Positions 1-8,003 are shown, counted from the first letter of the stretch. The stretch: 64,000 nt of DNA from Actinocorallia populi (GCF_002995495.1 NZ_PVZV01000002.1:1-64000), one strand, 5' to 3'. Program-made: numbers and translations. Notes: a model not told the origin generated them from the letters alone.

Positions 1-135
1 TGACCAACAACACACCAAATCTCCAAGTCTTGGCTGTGTGCTCGCGTCCCTGTGCGGTTCCCGGAAAACAGCCGGCATACCGTATGAAGCTTTGAATTGA
101 ATATTGACCGCAGGATTGCTGCGAGTCCCCTGGAC
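1..135 (+). other. 23S-5S internal spacer
   Basis: This is the spacer before the 5S gene. The 23S gene must lie just upstream; the first few bases may still belong to its 3' end, but I cannot fix that boundary. I see no tRNA and no open frame with coding character. The stretch is less GC-rich than the rest of the window, as expected for an rRNA spacer that is removed by processing. Confidence 0.7.
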
Positions 136-253
136 TTGCGGCGGTTATGGCGGAGGGGAGACACCCGGTCCCATCTCGAACCCGGAAGTTAAGCCCTCCA
201 GCGCCGATGGTACTGCACGGGAGACTGTGTGGGAGAGTAGGTCACCGCCGCAA
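136..253 (+). rRNA. rrf: 5S ribosomal RNA
   Basis: The sequence carries the standard actinobacterial 5S blocks: a loop-A/B region with cggtcccatctcgaacccgg, then gttaagccctccagcgccgatgg-type helix III/loop E sequence and a gtgggagagtagg segment. The ends were set by helix I, where bases 136-145 (ttgcggcggt) pair perfectly with 244-253 (accgccgcaa). This gives about 118 nt, normal for 5S. It is the last gene of an rRNA operon whose 16S and 23S lie outside the window. Confidence 0.95.
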
Positions 254-262
254 TCAACATCA

Positions 263-296
263 GGAAAGGCCCCGGACTTCTGTCCGGGGCCTTTCC
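263..296 (+). terminator. rRNA operon intrinsic terminator
   Basis: A perfect 15-bp inverted repeat (263-277 with 282-296, loop ttct) starts about 10 bases after the 5S gene. The arms are ggaaaggccccggac and its complement. There is no long T-run, only scattered T residues, which is common for high-GC actinomycetes. It should end rRNA transcription. Confidence 0.85.
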
Positions 297-365
297 GCAT
301 TTCCAGGAGTGTTTTCGCGTTCCTTGTTCTCGGGCTTCCTGAGGGAGGAAAGGTGCGGCGACCGG

Positions 366-1073
366 TCAGGCGCCGCGGTCGGCGCGTGCCGCGATGCCGT
401 CGATGAGGACGTCCATGGCGAAGGCGAAGAGCGTGTCGGGGGTGTCGGTCTCCAGCTCGCTGAGCCGGCTCAGGTGGGGGAGCTCTTCCCGGTGTTCCGC
501 CGGGGCCTGCAGCCAGGGCGGGGGTGTGCGGTGCAGGTCTGCGGCGTCCAGGTGCTCGGGGGTGCGGTCGTGGACGGCGTCCTGGAGTTCGACGAAGCCG
601 GCGACCATCCGGATCGTCTCCATGCAGGCCCGGTAGGCGTCCTGCGGGGTGAGCCCGATCCCGGTGTAGAGGCCGAGGAGGGCGTCGACGTTGCGGAGCA
701 TGGCGGGGTGGCGGGCGAGGGTGATGTTCTCGCTGAGCGCGAGGGTGGTCATGCCGGGGTGGCGGCGGTAGTGGTCGCGCAGGTCGCGGCAGAAGGCGCG
801 TAGGTCGTCCCGCCAGCGGGCGGTGTCCAGGGAGGCGGGCCGCCAGCGGGACTCGAAGATCTCGGCGGCGACGGTGATGAGGTCGCGCCGGTCCTGGACG
901 TAGTTGTACAGCGCGCGGGGGGAGACGCCGAGTTCGGCGGCGAGGGACCGCATGGTCAGCGCGGCGGCTCCGTGTCGGCCCAGGAGGTCCAGCGCGGCCG
1001 CTCCGATGCTCTCGCGGGTGAGGGTCGCGCGGCCTTTGCGGTGGGTCGGCCTGCGCCGGGGGTGGTCGTTCAT
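366..1073 (-). CDS. TetR-family transcriptional regulator
   Basis: This 235-residue protein is a one-component DNA-binding repressor. The N-terminal TetR helix-turn-helix spans about residues 18-62, with recognition region MRSLAAELGVSPRALYNYV. The C-terminal helical part, about 150 residues, resembles the TetR_C class that follows the RALYNYVxDRxDL type. I chose the ATG at 1073 because the frame continues upstream only into the divergent promoter. The next gene is a divergently transcribed MFS exporter, so the usual arrangement would be ligand-relieved repression of that exporter and of itself. The ligand is unknown. Confidence 0.88.
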   Translation of the reverse strand: MNDHPRRRPTHRKGRATLTRESIGAAALDLLGRHGAAALTMRSLAAELGVSPRALYNYVQDRRDLITVAAEIFESRWRPASLDTARWRDDLRAFCRDLRDHYRRHPGMTTLALSENITLARHPAMLRNVDALLGLYTGIGLTPQDAYRACMETIRMVAGFVELQDAVHDRTPEHLDAADLHRTPPPWLQAPAEHREELPHLSRLSELETDTPDTLFAFAMDVLIDGIAARADRGA

Positions 1074-1186
1074 CAGGGCCGAGGCTACTACCCGTGTCGC
1101 ACCCTTGAACTTCACACGTGTTGACTTTTAGGGGGGTGGGCGGCCAGGGTGGTGGCGGCAAGCCTCCCCACCTCCCAGGAGCCGTC
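1074..1186. promoter_or_regulatory. Divergent TetR/MFS promoter region
   Basis: This 113-bp gap separates the divergent regulator and transporter starts. It contains a perfect 8-bp palindrome, acacgtgt, at 1114-1121, next to the only AT-richer stretch (ttgactttta). The palindrome is a candidate operator for the TetR protein, but it is shorter than most TetR sites and no second copy is obvious, so this is a suggestion only. Confidence 0.4.
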
Positions 1187-2452
1187 ATGCGTCCGACCGG
1201 ACTCGCCATGGATCTGTCACCCCTGAAGGAGAGCCGTGACTTCCGTCTGCTGTACGCCGGCTTCCTCGGCGCACTGATCGGGACCCTGATGACCACCGTG
1301 GCGGTGGCGGTGCAGGTCTACGAGCTGACCGGTTCGCCGCTGCAGATCGGGCTGGTCGGGCTCGCCCGAGCGCTCCCGCTGGTGGCGGGGGTGCTGGTCG
1401 GCGGCGTGCTGGCCGACCGCCTGGACCGGCGGCTGCTGATGCTGGCCACCCGCCTGCCGCTGGTCGCCGCCGCGGGCGCGCTCGCGGTCAACGCGCTGCT
1501 GCCCGAGCCGCAGGTGTGGGTCCTCTACGCGGCCACCGGGCTGACCGGGCTGCTGGCGGGGCTCGGCGGCCCCGCCATGCTGGCGGCGGTCCCCGCCCTG
1601 GTGGGCACGGGACGGCTGGCGGCCGCCGGAGCGCTGACCGCCGCCTCCACCCAGTTCGCCGCGCTCCTCGGCCCGGCCCTGGGCGGTGTGCTCGTCGCCG
1701 GACCCGGCCTGGCCTTCTGCTACGCCGTGGACGCCGCGGGGCTCCTGCTGTTCTCCCTCGCGCTGCTGTTCCTGCGGCCCCTGCCGCCCCCGGCGGGAGA
1801 GGGCCCGGACGCGGCCGCCGGGGTGCGGCGGGCGTTCGGCGCGATCGCCGACGGCGTGCGGTTCGTGCGCGGGCGGAGCCTCATCCTGGGGCTGCTCCTC
1901 ATCGACGCCGCCGCGATGGTCTTCACGATGCCGCAGGCCCTGTACCCCGTGCTGGCCGACCGGCACTTCGGCGGCGGGGCCGCCGTCGTCGGCCTGCTGT
2001 ACGCGGCTCCCGCCCTCGGAGCCCTGGTCGGCGCGGTGACCAGCGGCTGGACCGGCCGGGCCGGCGGGCACGCCCTCATCGGCGCCGTGCTGCTGTGGGG
2101 CGTGTCCCTGGTGGGATTCGGCCTGTCGGCGAACCTGCCGCTCGCCCTGATGCTCCTGGCCCTGGCCGGCCTCGGCGACCTGGTCTCCGAGACCCTGCGC
2201 TCGGCGCTCCTCCAGCACGGCACGCCCGACGAGCTGCGCGGCAGGGTCAGCGCCCTGTGGATGGTGCAGGCCACCGTCTCACCGGCCCTCGGCAACGCCG
2301 CCGTCGGCCTCCTCGCCGAACTCACCACCCCGCGCTCCGCCATCGTCATCGGCGGCCTGGTCTGCCTCGCGGCGACCCTGGCCGTCGCCGTTGCCTTCCC
2401 CGCCCTCCGCCGAGCCTCCCTCGCCACCCCCGCTGACCCGCGGACGACGTGA
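1187..2452 (+). CDS. MFS transporter (EntS/MFS_3-type exporter)
   Basis: A 421-residue inner-membrane protein with about 12 hydrophobic segments. The loop after the second helix carries the MFS signature GGVLADRLDRR, and the overall composition matches the drug/siderophore exporter branch (EntS-like, DUF894/MFS_3). The start at 1187 has a purine-rich site (ccagga) six bases upstream; an ATG seven codons later is also possible. It is transcribed away from a TetR gene, suggesting substrate-induced export of a small molecule. The substrate cannot be read from sequence. Confidence 0.85.
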   Translation: MRPTGLAMDLSPLKESRDFRLLYAGFLGALIGTLMTTVAVAVQVYELTGSPLQIGLVGLARALPLVAGVLVGGVLADRLDRRLLMLATRLPLVAAAGALAVNALLPEPQVWVLYAATGLTGLLAGLGGPAMLAAVPALVGTGRLAAAGALTAASTQFAALLGPALGGVLVAGPGLAFCYAVDAAGLLLFSLALLFLRPLPPPAGEGPDAAAGVRRAFGAIADGVRFVRGRSLILGLLLIDAAAMVFTMPQALYPVLADRHFGGGAAVVGLLYAAPALGALVGAVTSGWTGRAGGHALIGAVLLWGVSLVGFGLSANLPLALMLLALAGLGDLVSETLRSALLQHGTPDELRGRVSALWMVQATVSPALGNAAVGLLAELTTPRSAIVIGGLVCLAATLAVAVAFPALRRASLATPADPRTT

Positions 2453-2479
2453 AGCGAGAGGACACCACCCGCCACCTCC

Positions 2480-2892
2480 GCCCCGACAGGCACCTCCCGC
2501 CCAGCGGTGCGGCCCAACAGACGGACGGCCGCATCCGACGAGCGGCCGCAACCAGCAGGCGAGCGCGTCCAAGGGTCGTGCGCCTCCTGCTGGGCGGGTT
2601 CGTTCGACGAGCAGGCGCGGCCAGCAGGCGGTCGCCTCCCGGATGTGTGGGCGGTTCCCTGCGGTGCAGGCGCCTCCCGGCAGGTGGGTTCGTCCGACGG
2701 GTGAGTGCGGCCCGACGGGTGGGTGCCTCTTGGTAGGCAGGCGCTGCCCGGCAGGAAGGCGTGTCCGGCAGGCGGGCGTGGCTCGACAGGCGGTGCGGCT
2801 CGGCGGGGGGCCTCCGGCGGGCGGGTGCGTTCGGCGGGCAGGGGCGGTCGGCGGGTGTCTCCCGGGGCGGGTGCGGGTCGGCGGAGGAGGGG
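2480..2892. repeat. Degenerate ~17-bp tandem repeat array
   Basis: No gene is credible in this 440-bp gap. It is built from roughly 20 or more imperfect units of about 13-19 bp (mostly 17) with rough consensus ccgrcrggyggrygcg, for example ccagcaggcgagcgcgt, ccgacgggtgagtgcgg, ccggcaggcgggcgtggc and ccggcgggcgggtgcgt. Because 17 is not a multiple of three, this is not a coding repeat. It sits between the 3' ends of the MFS gene and the helicase gene. No clean terminator hairpin was found, though the G-rich units could form structure. Confidence 0.65.
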
Positions 2893-5151
2893 TCAGGGGG
2901 TGAGGGTGTGGTGCCAGGTGGGGTCGGCGGTCAGGACGGTGAGGCGTTGGGTGGCGCGGGAGACGGCGACGTAGAGGGTGCGCAGGCCCATGGGGGACTG
3001 GGCGGCGATCTCCTCGGGGGCGACGATGACGGCGGCGTCGAACTCCAGGCCCTTGGCGTCCAGGACGTCGAGGAGCTGGACGCGGTCGGGGACGTCCCAG
3101 GGGTCCTGGGGCCAGCCGAGGGGGAGGATGACGCCGATGGTGCCCTCCACCTGGCCCAGGAGGTCGATGACGGCGTCGCGGGCGCTGTGGAGGAACGTCG
3201 GCCGCGTGGCGTCGGGCAGGAGGGTGACGACGGCTTCGTGGCCGGTGGTGCGGACGGCGCGGGAGGGGGCGGCGTCGGGGACGGCCTTGGCGAGGACCCG
3301 CGTGGCCACCGCGGCGATCTCCACGGAGTTGCGGTAGTTGGTGGTGAGCTCGAAGGCGTGGAGGGGGCGCTTGTTGCGGCGGGCGCCTGCGGTGCCGAGG
3401 GCGGCGGCCATGGCCTGGCGGGAGGCCTCCAGATCCTCCCAGGAGGACTGGGCGGGGTCCTCGACGACCGTCCAGGTGGCCTGGCGGCCGCGCCGCCCGA
3501 GCATGCGCCACTGCATGGGGGAGAGGTCCTGCGCCTCGTCGACCACCACGTGGCCGTAGTCGGCGGCCTCCTCGGCCTCGTCGTCGACGCGGCGGGCGCG
3601 TTCGGAGCGTTCGATGGCGGTGGTGAGCTCGCGGAACTCCGGCTCCCACTCGGCGACCTCCTCGCCGGTGAGGATGTTGACGCCGTCGACGACGTACGGG
3701 TCGTCCTCGCGCACGTTGCGGGTGGGGCGCGGCGGCCGGCCCAGCAGGGAGTCGAGCTCGTCCAGCAGCGCGACGTCCTGGTAGGACCAGCCGTCCTCGT
3801 GGGCCAGGGAGCCGGCGAGCCTGCCGGTCTGGGCGGGGGTGAGGTCGCGGCCCGCGGCGCGGGCCAGCCGCTCGGGGTCGGCGAGGGCGAGCAGCACCTC
3901 GGCGGGGGTGCGGATCGGCCACCAGGCGGTGAGGAAGTCGCCGAGCTGGTCGCGGGCGTTGGCGGTGAACTCGCCGCGTTTGATGCCGGGGGCGTCGACG
4001 AGGCCCCCGATCTCCACGAAGCGCGCCCACAGCGCTTCCAGGAGCGCTTCGGCGGCCTTGCGGCGGCCGGTGTTGACCGCCCCGTGGACGCGCTGGTGCA
4101 CCTGCTTGCGGATCTTGTCGAGGCGGGCGCGGTCGAGGCGGACGACGACGCCCGCGTGCACGACGGTGAGCAGGTCGGGCGCGCCGGGCGGGTGGTCGGC
4201 GACGGCGCGGCGCAGCACCCGGGCCATGGACCCGGCGCCCTTGATCCGGGTGAGTTCGGGTGAGTCGTGGCGGGTGGCCGTCGTGCCGGGCAGCAGGTCG
4301 CCCAGGGAGCGCAGCGCCGCCGAGCCCTCGCCGAGGGAGGGCAGGACCCGTTCGATGTAGGCGGTGAAGCGCTGGTTGGGCCCGACGATGAGCACGCCGC
4401 GCCCGCCGAACCTGCGCCGGTGGCGGAACAGCAGGTAGGCCACGCGGTGCAGGGCGACGGCGGTCTTGCCGGTGCCGGGGCCGCCCCGCACGATCACGGT
4501 GCCGTCGGCGGGGGCCCGGATGACGAGGTCCTGCTCGCGCTGGATGGTGGCGACGATGTCGCGCATGGCGCCCTCGCGGGTGCGGGCCAGCGAGGCGAGG
4601 AACGCGCCGTCGCCGACGACGGTGAGGCCGTCGACGAGGGAGGGCTGCAGCAGGTCGTCCTCCAGGTCGATGACCCGGTGGCCGCGGGAGTGCAGGACCC
4701 GGCGGCGGACGACGCCGCGCGGGTCCTCGGGGGTGGCACGGTAAAAGGCCTCGGCGGCGGGCGCCCGCCAGTCGACGACCAGCGACTCGTGCTCGCGGGT
4801 GCGCACCCCGACCCGGCCGATGTAGAGCGGGCCGTGCTGCTCGGGGCCGCCGGCGGGTGCGGTGGACGCGGCGGGGGCCAGGTCGAGCCGCCCGAACACC
4901 AGCCCGTCGTCGGCGACGTTGAGCGCCTGGGCGCGCAGCGCGGCCTGGTAGACCATGGCGTCACGGTCCACCAGTGAGCCCTTGGTACCGGTCTGGGACT
5001 GGCGGAAGCCCTCCTGGAGCATCCGCTGTGCCTCTTCCCGCATCTCGTCGAGCCGGACGTGGGCGGCGTCCACCAGGGACTGCTCGGCCGCGATCTCGGC
5101 TTCTTTGACCTGCGGGGCCTGGGTGGTCCCGGTACGGGCGGACGACGGCAT
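2893..5151 (-). CDS. helD: HelD-type RNA polymerase recycling helicase (class II)
   Basis: A 752-residue UvrD/Rep-like superfamily 1 ATPase. HelD proteins push arms into the RNA polymerase channels and release stalled or post-termination enzyme; actinobacterial members are about 730-770 residues. The N-terminus (about residues 15-60) is a charged coiled-coil arm. Walker A (GGPGTGKT) is near residue 225, Walker B/DEAQD (VVDEAQDLSP) near 530, and a late helicase motif (LYVAVSRATQRL) is at the C-terminus. The ATG at 5151 has a clear aaggaga site. It follows the ADC-like gene by 28 bp. Some relatives (HelR) protect from rifamycin; no rifamycin-associated element was seen upstream, so I favour a housekeeping role. 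Confidence 0.9.
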   Translation of the reverse strand: MPSSARTGTTQAPQVKEAEIAAEQSLVDAAHVRLDEMREEAQRMLQEGFRQSQTGTKGSLVDRDAMVYQAALRAQALNVADDGLVFGRLDLAPAASTAPAGGPEQHGPLYIGRVGVRTREHESLVVDWRAPAAEAFYRATPEDPRGVVRRRVLHSRGHRVIDLEDDLLQPSLVDGLTVVGDGAFLASLARTREGAMRDIVATIQREQDLVIRAPADGTVIVRGGPGTGKTAVALHRVAYLLFRHRRRFGGRGVLIVGPNQRFTAYIERVLPSLGEGSAALRSLGDLLPGTTATRHDSPELTRIKGAGSMARVLRRAVADHPPGAPDLLTVVHAGVVVRLDRARLDKIRKQVHQRVHGAVNTGRRKAAEALLEALWARFVEIGGLVDAPGIKRGEFTANARDQLGDFLTAWWPIRTPAEVLLALADPERLARAAGRDLTPAQTGRLAGSLAHEDGWSYQDVALLDELDSLLGRPPRPTRNVREDDPYVVDGVNILTGEEVAEWEPEFRELTTAIERSERARRVDDEAEEAADYGHVVVDEAQDLSPMQWRMLGRRGRQATWTVVEDPAQSSWEDLEASRQAMAAALGTAGARRNKRPLHAFELTTNYRNSVEIAAVATRVLAKAVPDAAPSRAVRTTGHEAVVTLLPDATRPTFLHSARDAVIDLLGQVEGTIGVILPLGWPQDPWDVPDRVQLLDVLDAKGLEFDAAVIVAPEEIAAQSPMGLRTLYVAVSRATQRLTVLTADPTWHHTLTP

Positions 5152-5179
5152 CGGTTCTCCTTCTCGCAAGAGAAGAAGC

Positions 5180-5878
5180 TTATGCGGTCGCGACCTCCTC
5201 GGCTTCGCCGAAGGTCATGCCGAGGTGCCCGACGGTGGTGCTCGACAACGCGGGCCTGCGGTCCAGGCCGAGCCTGCGCAGATCCTCGGCCGCCGGGTGG
5301 TCGCCGAGGGTGACGACCGCCCCGCCGGGCCGCATGCGGACCTGGGAGGGGCGCATGGTCCAGGGGACGCGCCGGGTGACGCCGTCGTAGCAGGCGTAGG
5401 CGTCGATGACGGGGGCGGCCTGCCCGTCGGGGACCGCGAGCCCCGGCTTGACGGACATGGCCGCGACGAGCTGCCCGTCCTGGTGGACGGCGCCGCGCTG
5501 CGGCCCGCTCCAGTCGATGGGCAGGCGGGTGAGGACCTTGGGGAAGCCCCAGATCTGGCGCCCGGCCTGGAGGGTGAACTCGCCGTCGACGGGGAGCCAG
5601 TGGATGAAGGCGCCGATCCCGGAGGAGGCGACGCCGCGGGGGTGGTGGACCAGGAAGGCGACCGCGAACTCGTGGTAGGGCCCGAGGTCGCCGTCGACGT
5701 ACTCGACGAAGGCGAGCGAGCAGATGGTGTGGGAGGGCAGCGGCCGCACCACGTCGAGACCGGAGTAGCCGATGATCGTCTGGGCGGTGCGGGCGGGGAC
5801 GGGGAACATGGCCGACGCCACCCGCGCGTGGCGGATCTCCACGGGCATGGTGACGGTCTGGTCCAGTACCTGGTGCAC
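5180..5878 (-). CDS. Acetoacetate decarboxylase family protein
   Basis: A 232-residue cytoplasmic protein of the ADC fold (about 250 residues in Clostridium). The segment QIWGFPKVL aligns with the catalytic region, and its Lys would be the Schiff-base residue. From memory, the Clostridium enzyme has a second Lys directly after it that lowers the pKa; here that position is Val. The protein may therefore be one of the many ADC relatives that act as aldolases, dehydratases or lyases on keto-acids rather than a true decarboxylase. The start follows a ggagagcag purine tract. It is probably co-transcribed with helD and has its own palindromic site 40 bp upstream. Confidence 0.8.
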   Translation of the reverse strand: MHQVLDQTVTMPVEIRHARVASAMFPVPARTAQTIIGYSGLDVVRPLPSHTICSLAFVEYVDGDLGPYHEFAVAFLVHHPRGVASSGIGAFIHWLPVDGEFTLQAGRQIWGFPKVLTRLPIDWSGPQRGAVHQDGQLVAAMSVKPGLAVPDGQAAPVIDAYACYDGVTRRVPWTMRPSQVRMRPGGAVVTLGDHPAAEDLRRLGLDRRPALSSTTVGHLGMTFGEAEEVATA

Positions 5879-5917
5879 GGTCTGCTCTCCTCGGGTCGGT
5901 GGAGCCGGGAAGGAAAT

Positions 5918-5931
5918 TAGAACAGGTTCTA
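5918..5931. promoter_or_regulatory. KstR-like operator palindrome
   Basis: Perfect inverted repeat TAGAAC-ag-GTTCTA, 40 bp upstream of the ADC-like gene. It fits the KstR steroid-catabolism operator consensus TnnAACnnGTTnnA, as recalled from the mycobacterial/rhodococcal literature. It overlaps the stop codon of the upstream SRPBCC gene, so the ADC-like gene would have its own promoter inside that gene end. No TetR gene is adjacent; the regulator would act in trans. Confidence 0.55.
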
Positions 5932-6441
5932 GACCGGAGTCTCAAGGGCGGCCCTGACCCGGTCCAGCGTCGTGCGCATGCCCGCCCTGTTGAGCGCCGC
6001 CCGCCGGTCCGCGCGGACGCCGGTGAAGACCCTGCCCAGAAAGGACACCAGCGACGCCGACCAGTGGTCGCGGCGCAGGTCGTGCCAGTACTCGGTGAGC
6101 CGGGTGGACCCGCCCACGGGCTCCAGCCGGTAGCCCCACAGCGCGACCTCCATGCCGAAGCTGTAGACGCGGAAGGCGTGCACCCGCTCCGGGACGTGGG
6201 CGGTGACCTCGCAGGAGGTGAACCAGACGAACGGGCCGCGCCGGTTGAACCCGACGAACCGGGAGCCCTCCTCCACGGGGGAGTCCCGCAACCAGACGCG
6301 GAAGACCTCGGGCGACAACTCCGGGGTGCGCCTGGGGTCGGCGACCAGCGCGAAGACCCGCTCGACGGGGGCGCCGACGAGGACGCTCTCCTCGGCCACC
6401 CATTCCCGCTCCGCGCTTCCGGTGCTTCCCGTGCTCTCCAT
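5929..6441 (-). CDS. SRPBCC (START-like) family protein
   Basis: A 170-residue protein with the polyketide-cyclase/lipid-binding helix-grip pattern. It opens with EESVLVGAPVERVFALVADPRRTPEL, typical of the first strand and the two short helices, and ends in a long C-terminal helix (about residues 130-165). Such proteins bind hydrophobic ligands in a central cavity; the ligand here is unknown. A ggagg site precedes the ATG. It is divergent from the HD hydrolase gene, with 31 bp between starts, and leads into the ADC-like and helD genes. Confidence 0.8.
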   Translation of the reverse strand: MESTGSTGSAEREWVAEESVLVGAPVERVFALVADPRRTPELSPEVFRVWLRDSPVEEGSRFVGFNRRGPFVWFTSCEVTAHVPERVHAFRVYSFGMEVALWGYRLEPVGGSTRLTEYWHDLRRDHWSASLVSFLGRVFTGVRADRRAALNRAGMRTTLDRVRAALETPV

Positions 6442-6472
6442 GGAGGAGATCCTCCCGCATTACCGTGGGGGG

Positions 6473-7060
6473 ATGGACTATCTGAGCTGGCGTACCTGGC
6501 GAGAGGCGGAGCCGGACCTGCGTGACCTGCTGCCGGAGACGGCGCTGGAGACCGTCCGGAGGGCGGCGCGGGCCGCGGAGCGCTGGCACGGGGAGCAGGC
6601 CCGGCCGACCGGGACGCCCTACACCGAGCACCTGATGGAGGCGCTGGAGGTGCTGGTGCGCGGCGCGGGGGAGCGCGATCCCGACGTCCTGGCGGCGGCG
6701 CTGCTGCACGATGTGGTGGAGGACACCCCGGCGACGGTCCCCGACGTCGAGGCGGAGTTCGGCCCGGTCGTCGCCGAGTACGTCGACTGGCTGACCAAAC
6801 CGCCCGTGCGCTCGCGGCAGGAGAAGCGCACGGCCAAGGTGGGCTACCTGCGCCGGCTCCGGGAGGCCCCGCCCCAGGTGATCGCGATCAAGCTGGCGGA
6901 CCGGGCGAGCAACGTCCAGACCCTCGACCGGATGCCGCCGGACTTCCAGCGCCGCTACTACACCGAGACCGTCGTCTACCTAATGCCGCTGGCCCAGGGC
7001 CACGCCTTCTTCGCTCCCTGGTTCGCCGACTGGGCCCGGCGCTTCGCCCACCTGCGCTGA
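6473..7060 (+). CDS. Small RSH-type HD hydrolase (MESH1-like)
   Basis: A 195-residue stand-alone HD domain related to the hydrolase half of RelA/SpoT and to small alarmone hydrolases, which remove pyrophosphate from (p)ppGpp. The order of motifs is preserved: WHGEQARPTGTPYTEH (ligand His53), LLHDVVEDT (His79-Asp80 plus the ED pair) and IKLADRASNVQTL (Asp143). There is no synthetase, TGS or ACT domain. The ATG at 6473 follows a gtgggggg tract; the frame extends upstream but only through the divergent promoter. Its 3' end overlaps the convergent glycosyltransferase by 81 bp. Activity on alarmones is inferred, not shown. Confidence 0.8.
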   Translation: MDYLSWRTWREAEPDLRDLLPETALETVRRAARAAERWHGEQARPTGTPYTEHLMEALEVLVRGAGERDPDVLAAALLHDVVEDTPATVPDVEAEFGPVVAEYVDWLTKPPVRSRQEKRTAKVGYLRRLREAPPQVIAIKLADRASNVQTLDRMPPDFQRRYYTETVVYLMPLAQGHAFFAPWFADWARRFAHLR

Positions 7061-7996
7061 GCTCCCGTGCCGCCGCGACGCCGCGGCCAGGGCCTCCAGC
7101 CGGGCGACGAAGGCGGGAGCCTGGTCGGCCCAGTCGAAGCGGGCACCGGCCGCCTCGTGGCCCCGCCGGGCCATCTCCGCGCGCTCGCCGGGCAGGCGTC
7201 TGAGCCGCAGTACCTCCCGGACGGCGGCCGCCGCATCCCGGACGACCGTGCCCGCCCCCGTCTCCTCCAGCAGGAAGGCGGACGCGGGTTCGGGGAAGGA
7301 GACCACCGGAACGCCGTGGGCCAGGTACTCCAGCACCTTCGTCGGCGGCTGCGCGCGCCGTTCGCGGCCGAGGGAGAGCCCCGCCGTCGCGCCGGAGACG
7401 ATGCGCAGCGCCCGGTCGTTGGGCACGAACCCGTACCAGCGCAGGACGCCCTCGCGCTGGGCGGCGCGCAGCAGCGGGCGGACCTGCGCGTCGGCCGGGC
7501 CGATCAGCTCGGTGGCCACGCCGTGCCCGGCCAGGCCGCGGGCCACCGCGACGACCTCCTCGGCCCCGCCGCGGCGGGTCAGCCGGCCGAGGTGCACCAC
7601 CCTGGGGTCGTCGGGGCCGCGCGGCGGGCGGACGGGCACCGGGGTGAGGGTGGGCGGGTCCACGGTGTGCGGGAAGCGCCGGGAGGGCGGGCCGTCCAGG
7701 ACGACGGGCGTGCCGCGGGGCGCGACCAGGCCGAGCTCGTGGTCGTGCAGCAGGACCAGGTCGTTGTGCGGGGCGTGCTCGGCCAGGGCGCGCCGGGCGT
7801 GGCGCAGCGCGCGGAAGCGGTCGGACAGGCGCGGCAGGTCGACCGGGGTGAGCTCCGGCCAGGGGACGACGTGGTGCGCCCTGAACGGAGCGAGATAGGT
7901 GACATGGTGGCCGCCGTCGAGCAGCGCGCGGATCTGCCGGTGCAGGATCCGGGCGTCCTCGGGATGGCGGCCTACCGTGCAGACACAGACCCGCAT
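6980..7996 (-). CDS. Glycosyltransferase family 4 (GT-B) protein
   Basis: About 338 residues. The N-terminus (MRVCVCTVGRHPEDARILHR) and the C-terminal block (PPTKVLEYLAHGVPVVSFPEP followed by an ETGAG loop) are the nucleotide-sugar domain signature of GT4 retaining transferases. HLGRLTRRGGAEEVV is the usual linker strand. An alternative start nine codons upstream exists. The last 25 or so residues are encoded antisense to the end of the HD hydrolase gene and look like a tail gained by loss of an earlier stop. It lies downstream of the sulfotransferase gene and probably modifies an envelope polysaccharide. Donor and acceptor are unknown. Confidence 0.82.
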   Translation of the reverse strand: MRVCVCTVGRHPEDARILHRQIRALLDGGHHVTYLAPFRAHHVVPWPELTPVDLPRLSDRFRALRHARRALAEHAPHNDLVLLHDHELGLVAPRGTPVVLDGPPSRRFPHTVDPPTLTPVPVRPPRGPDDPRVVHLGRLTRRGGAEEVVAVARGLAGHGVATELIGPADAQVRPLLRAAQREGVLRWYGFVPNDRALRIVSGATAGLSLGRERRAQPPTKVLEYLAHGVPVVSFPEPASAFLLEETGAGTVVRDAAAAVREVLRLRRLPGERAEMARRGHEAAGARFDWADQAPAFVARLEALAAASRRHGSSAQVGEAPGPVGEPGSEEGVALGQRH

Positions 7997-8003
7997 ACGG
8001 CGT

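Noticed and set aside
145-1296. A long minus-strand open frame covering 5S, the TetR gene and the divergent promoter
   Set aside because: It runs through the 5S rRNA and the TetR gene in another frame; its Arg/Pro-rich composition is typical of high-GC shadow frames.
2507-2974. Several open frames in the gap between the MFS and helD genes
   Set aside because: They read through a 17-bp repeat array, change frame with each unit, and have no ribosome site or recognisable protein.
2761-4263. Long Gly/Val-rich plus-strand open frame opposite helD
   Set aside because: It is the antisense of a well-supported helicase; composition is an artefact of third-position GC.
5152-5178. Rifamycin-associated element upstream of helD, which would mark it as a resistance HelR
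   Set aside because: I looked for the paired gcttgc/gcaagc-type repeat recalled for such elements and did not find it in the 28-bp gap or before the ADC-like gene.
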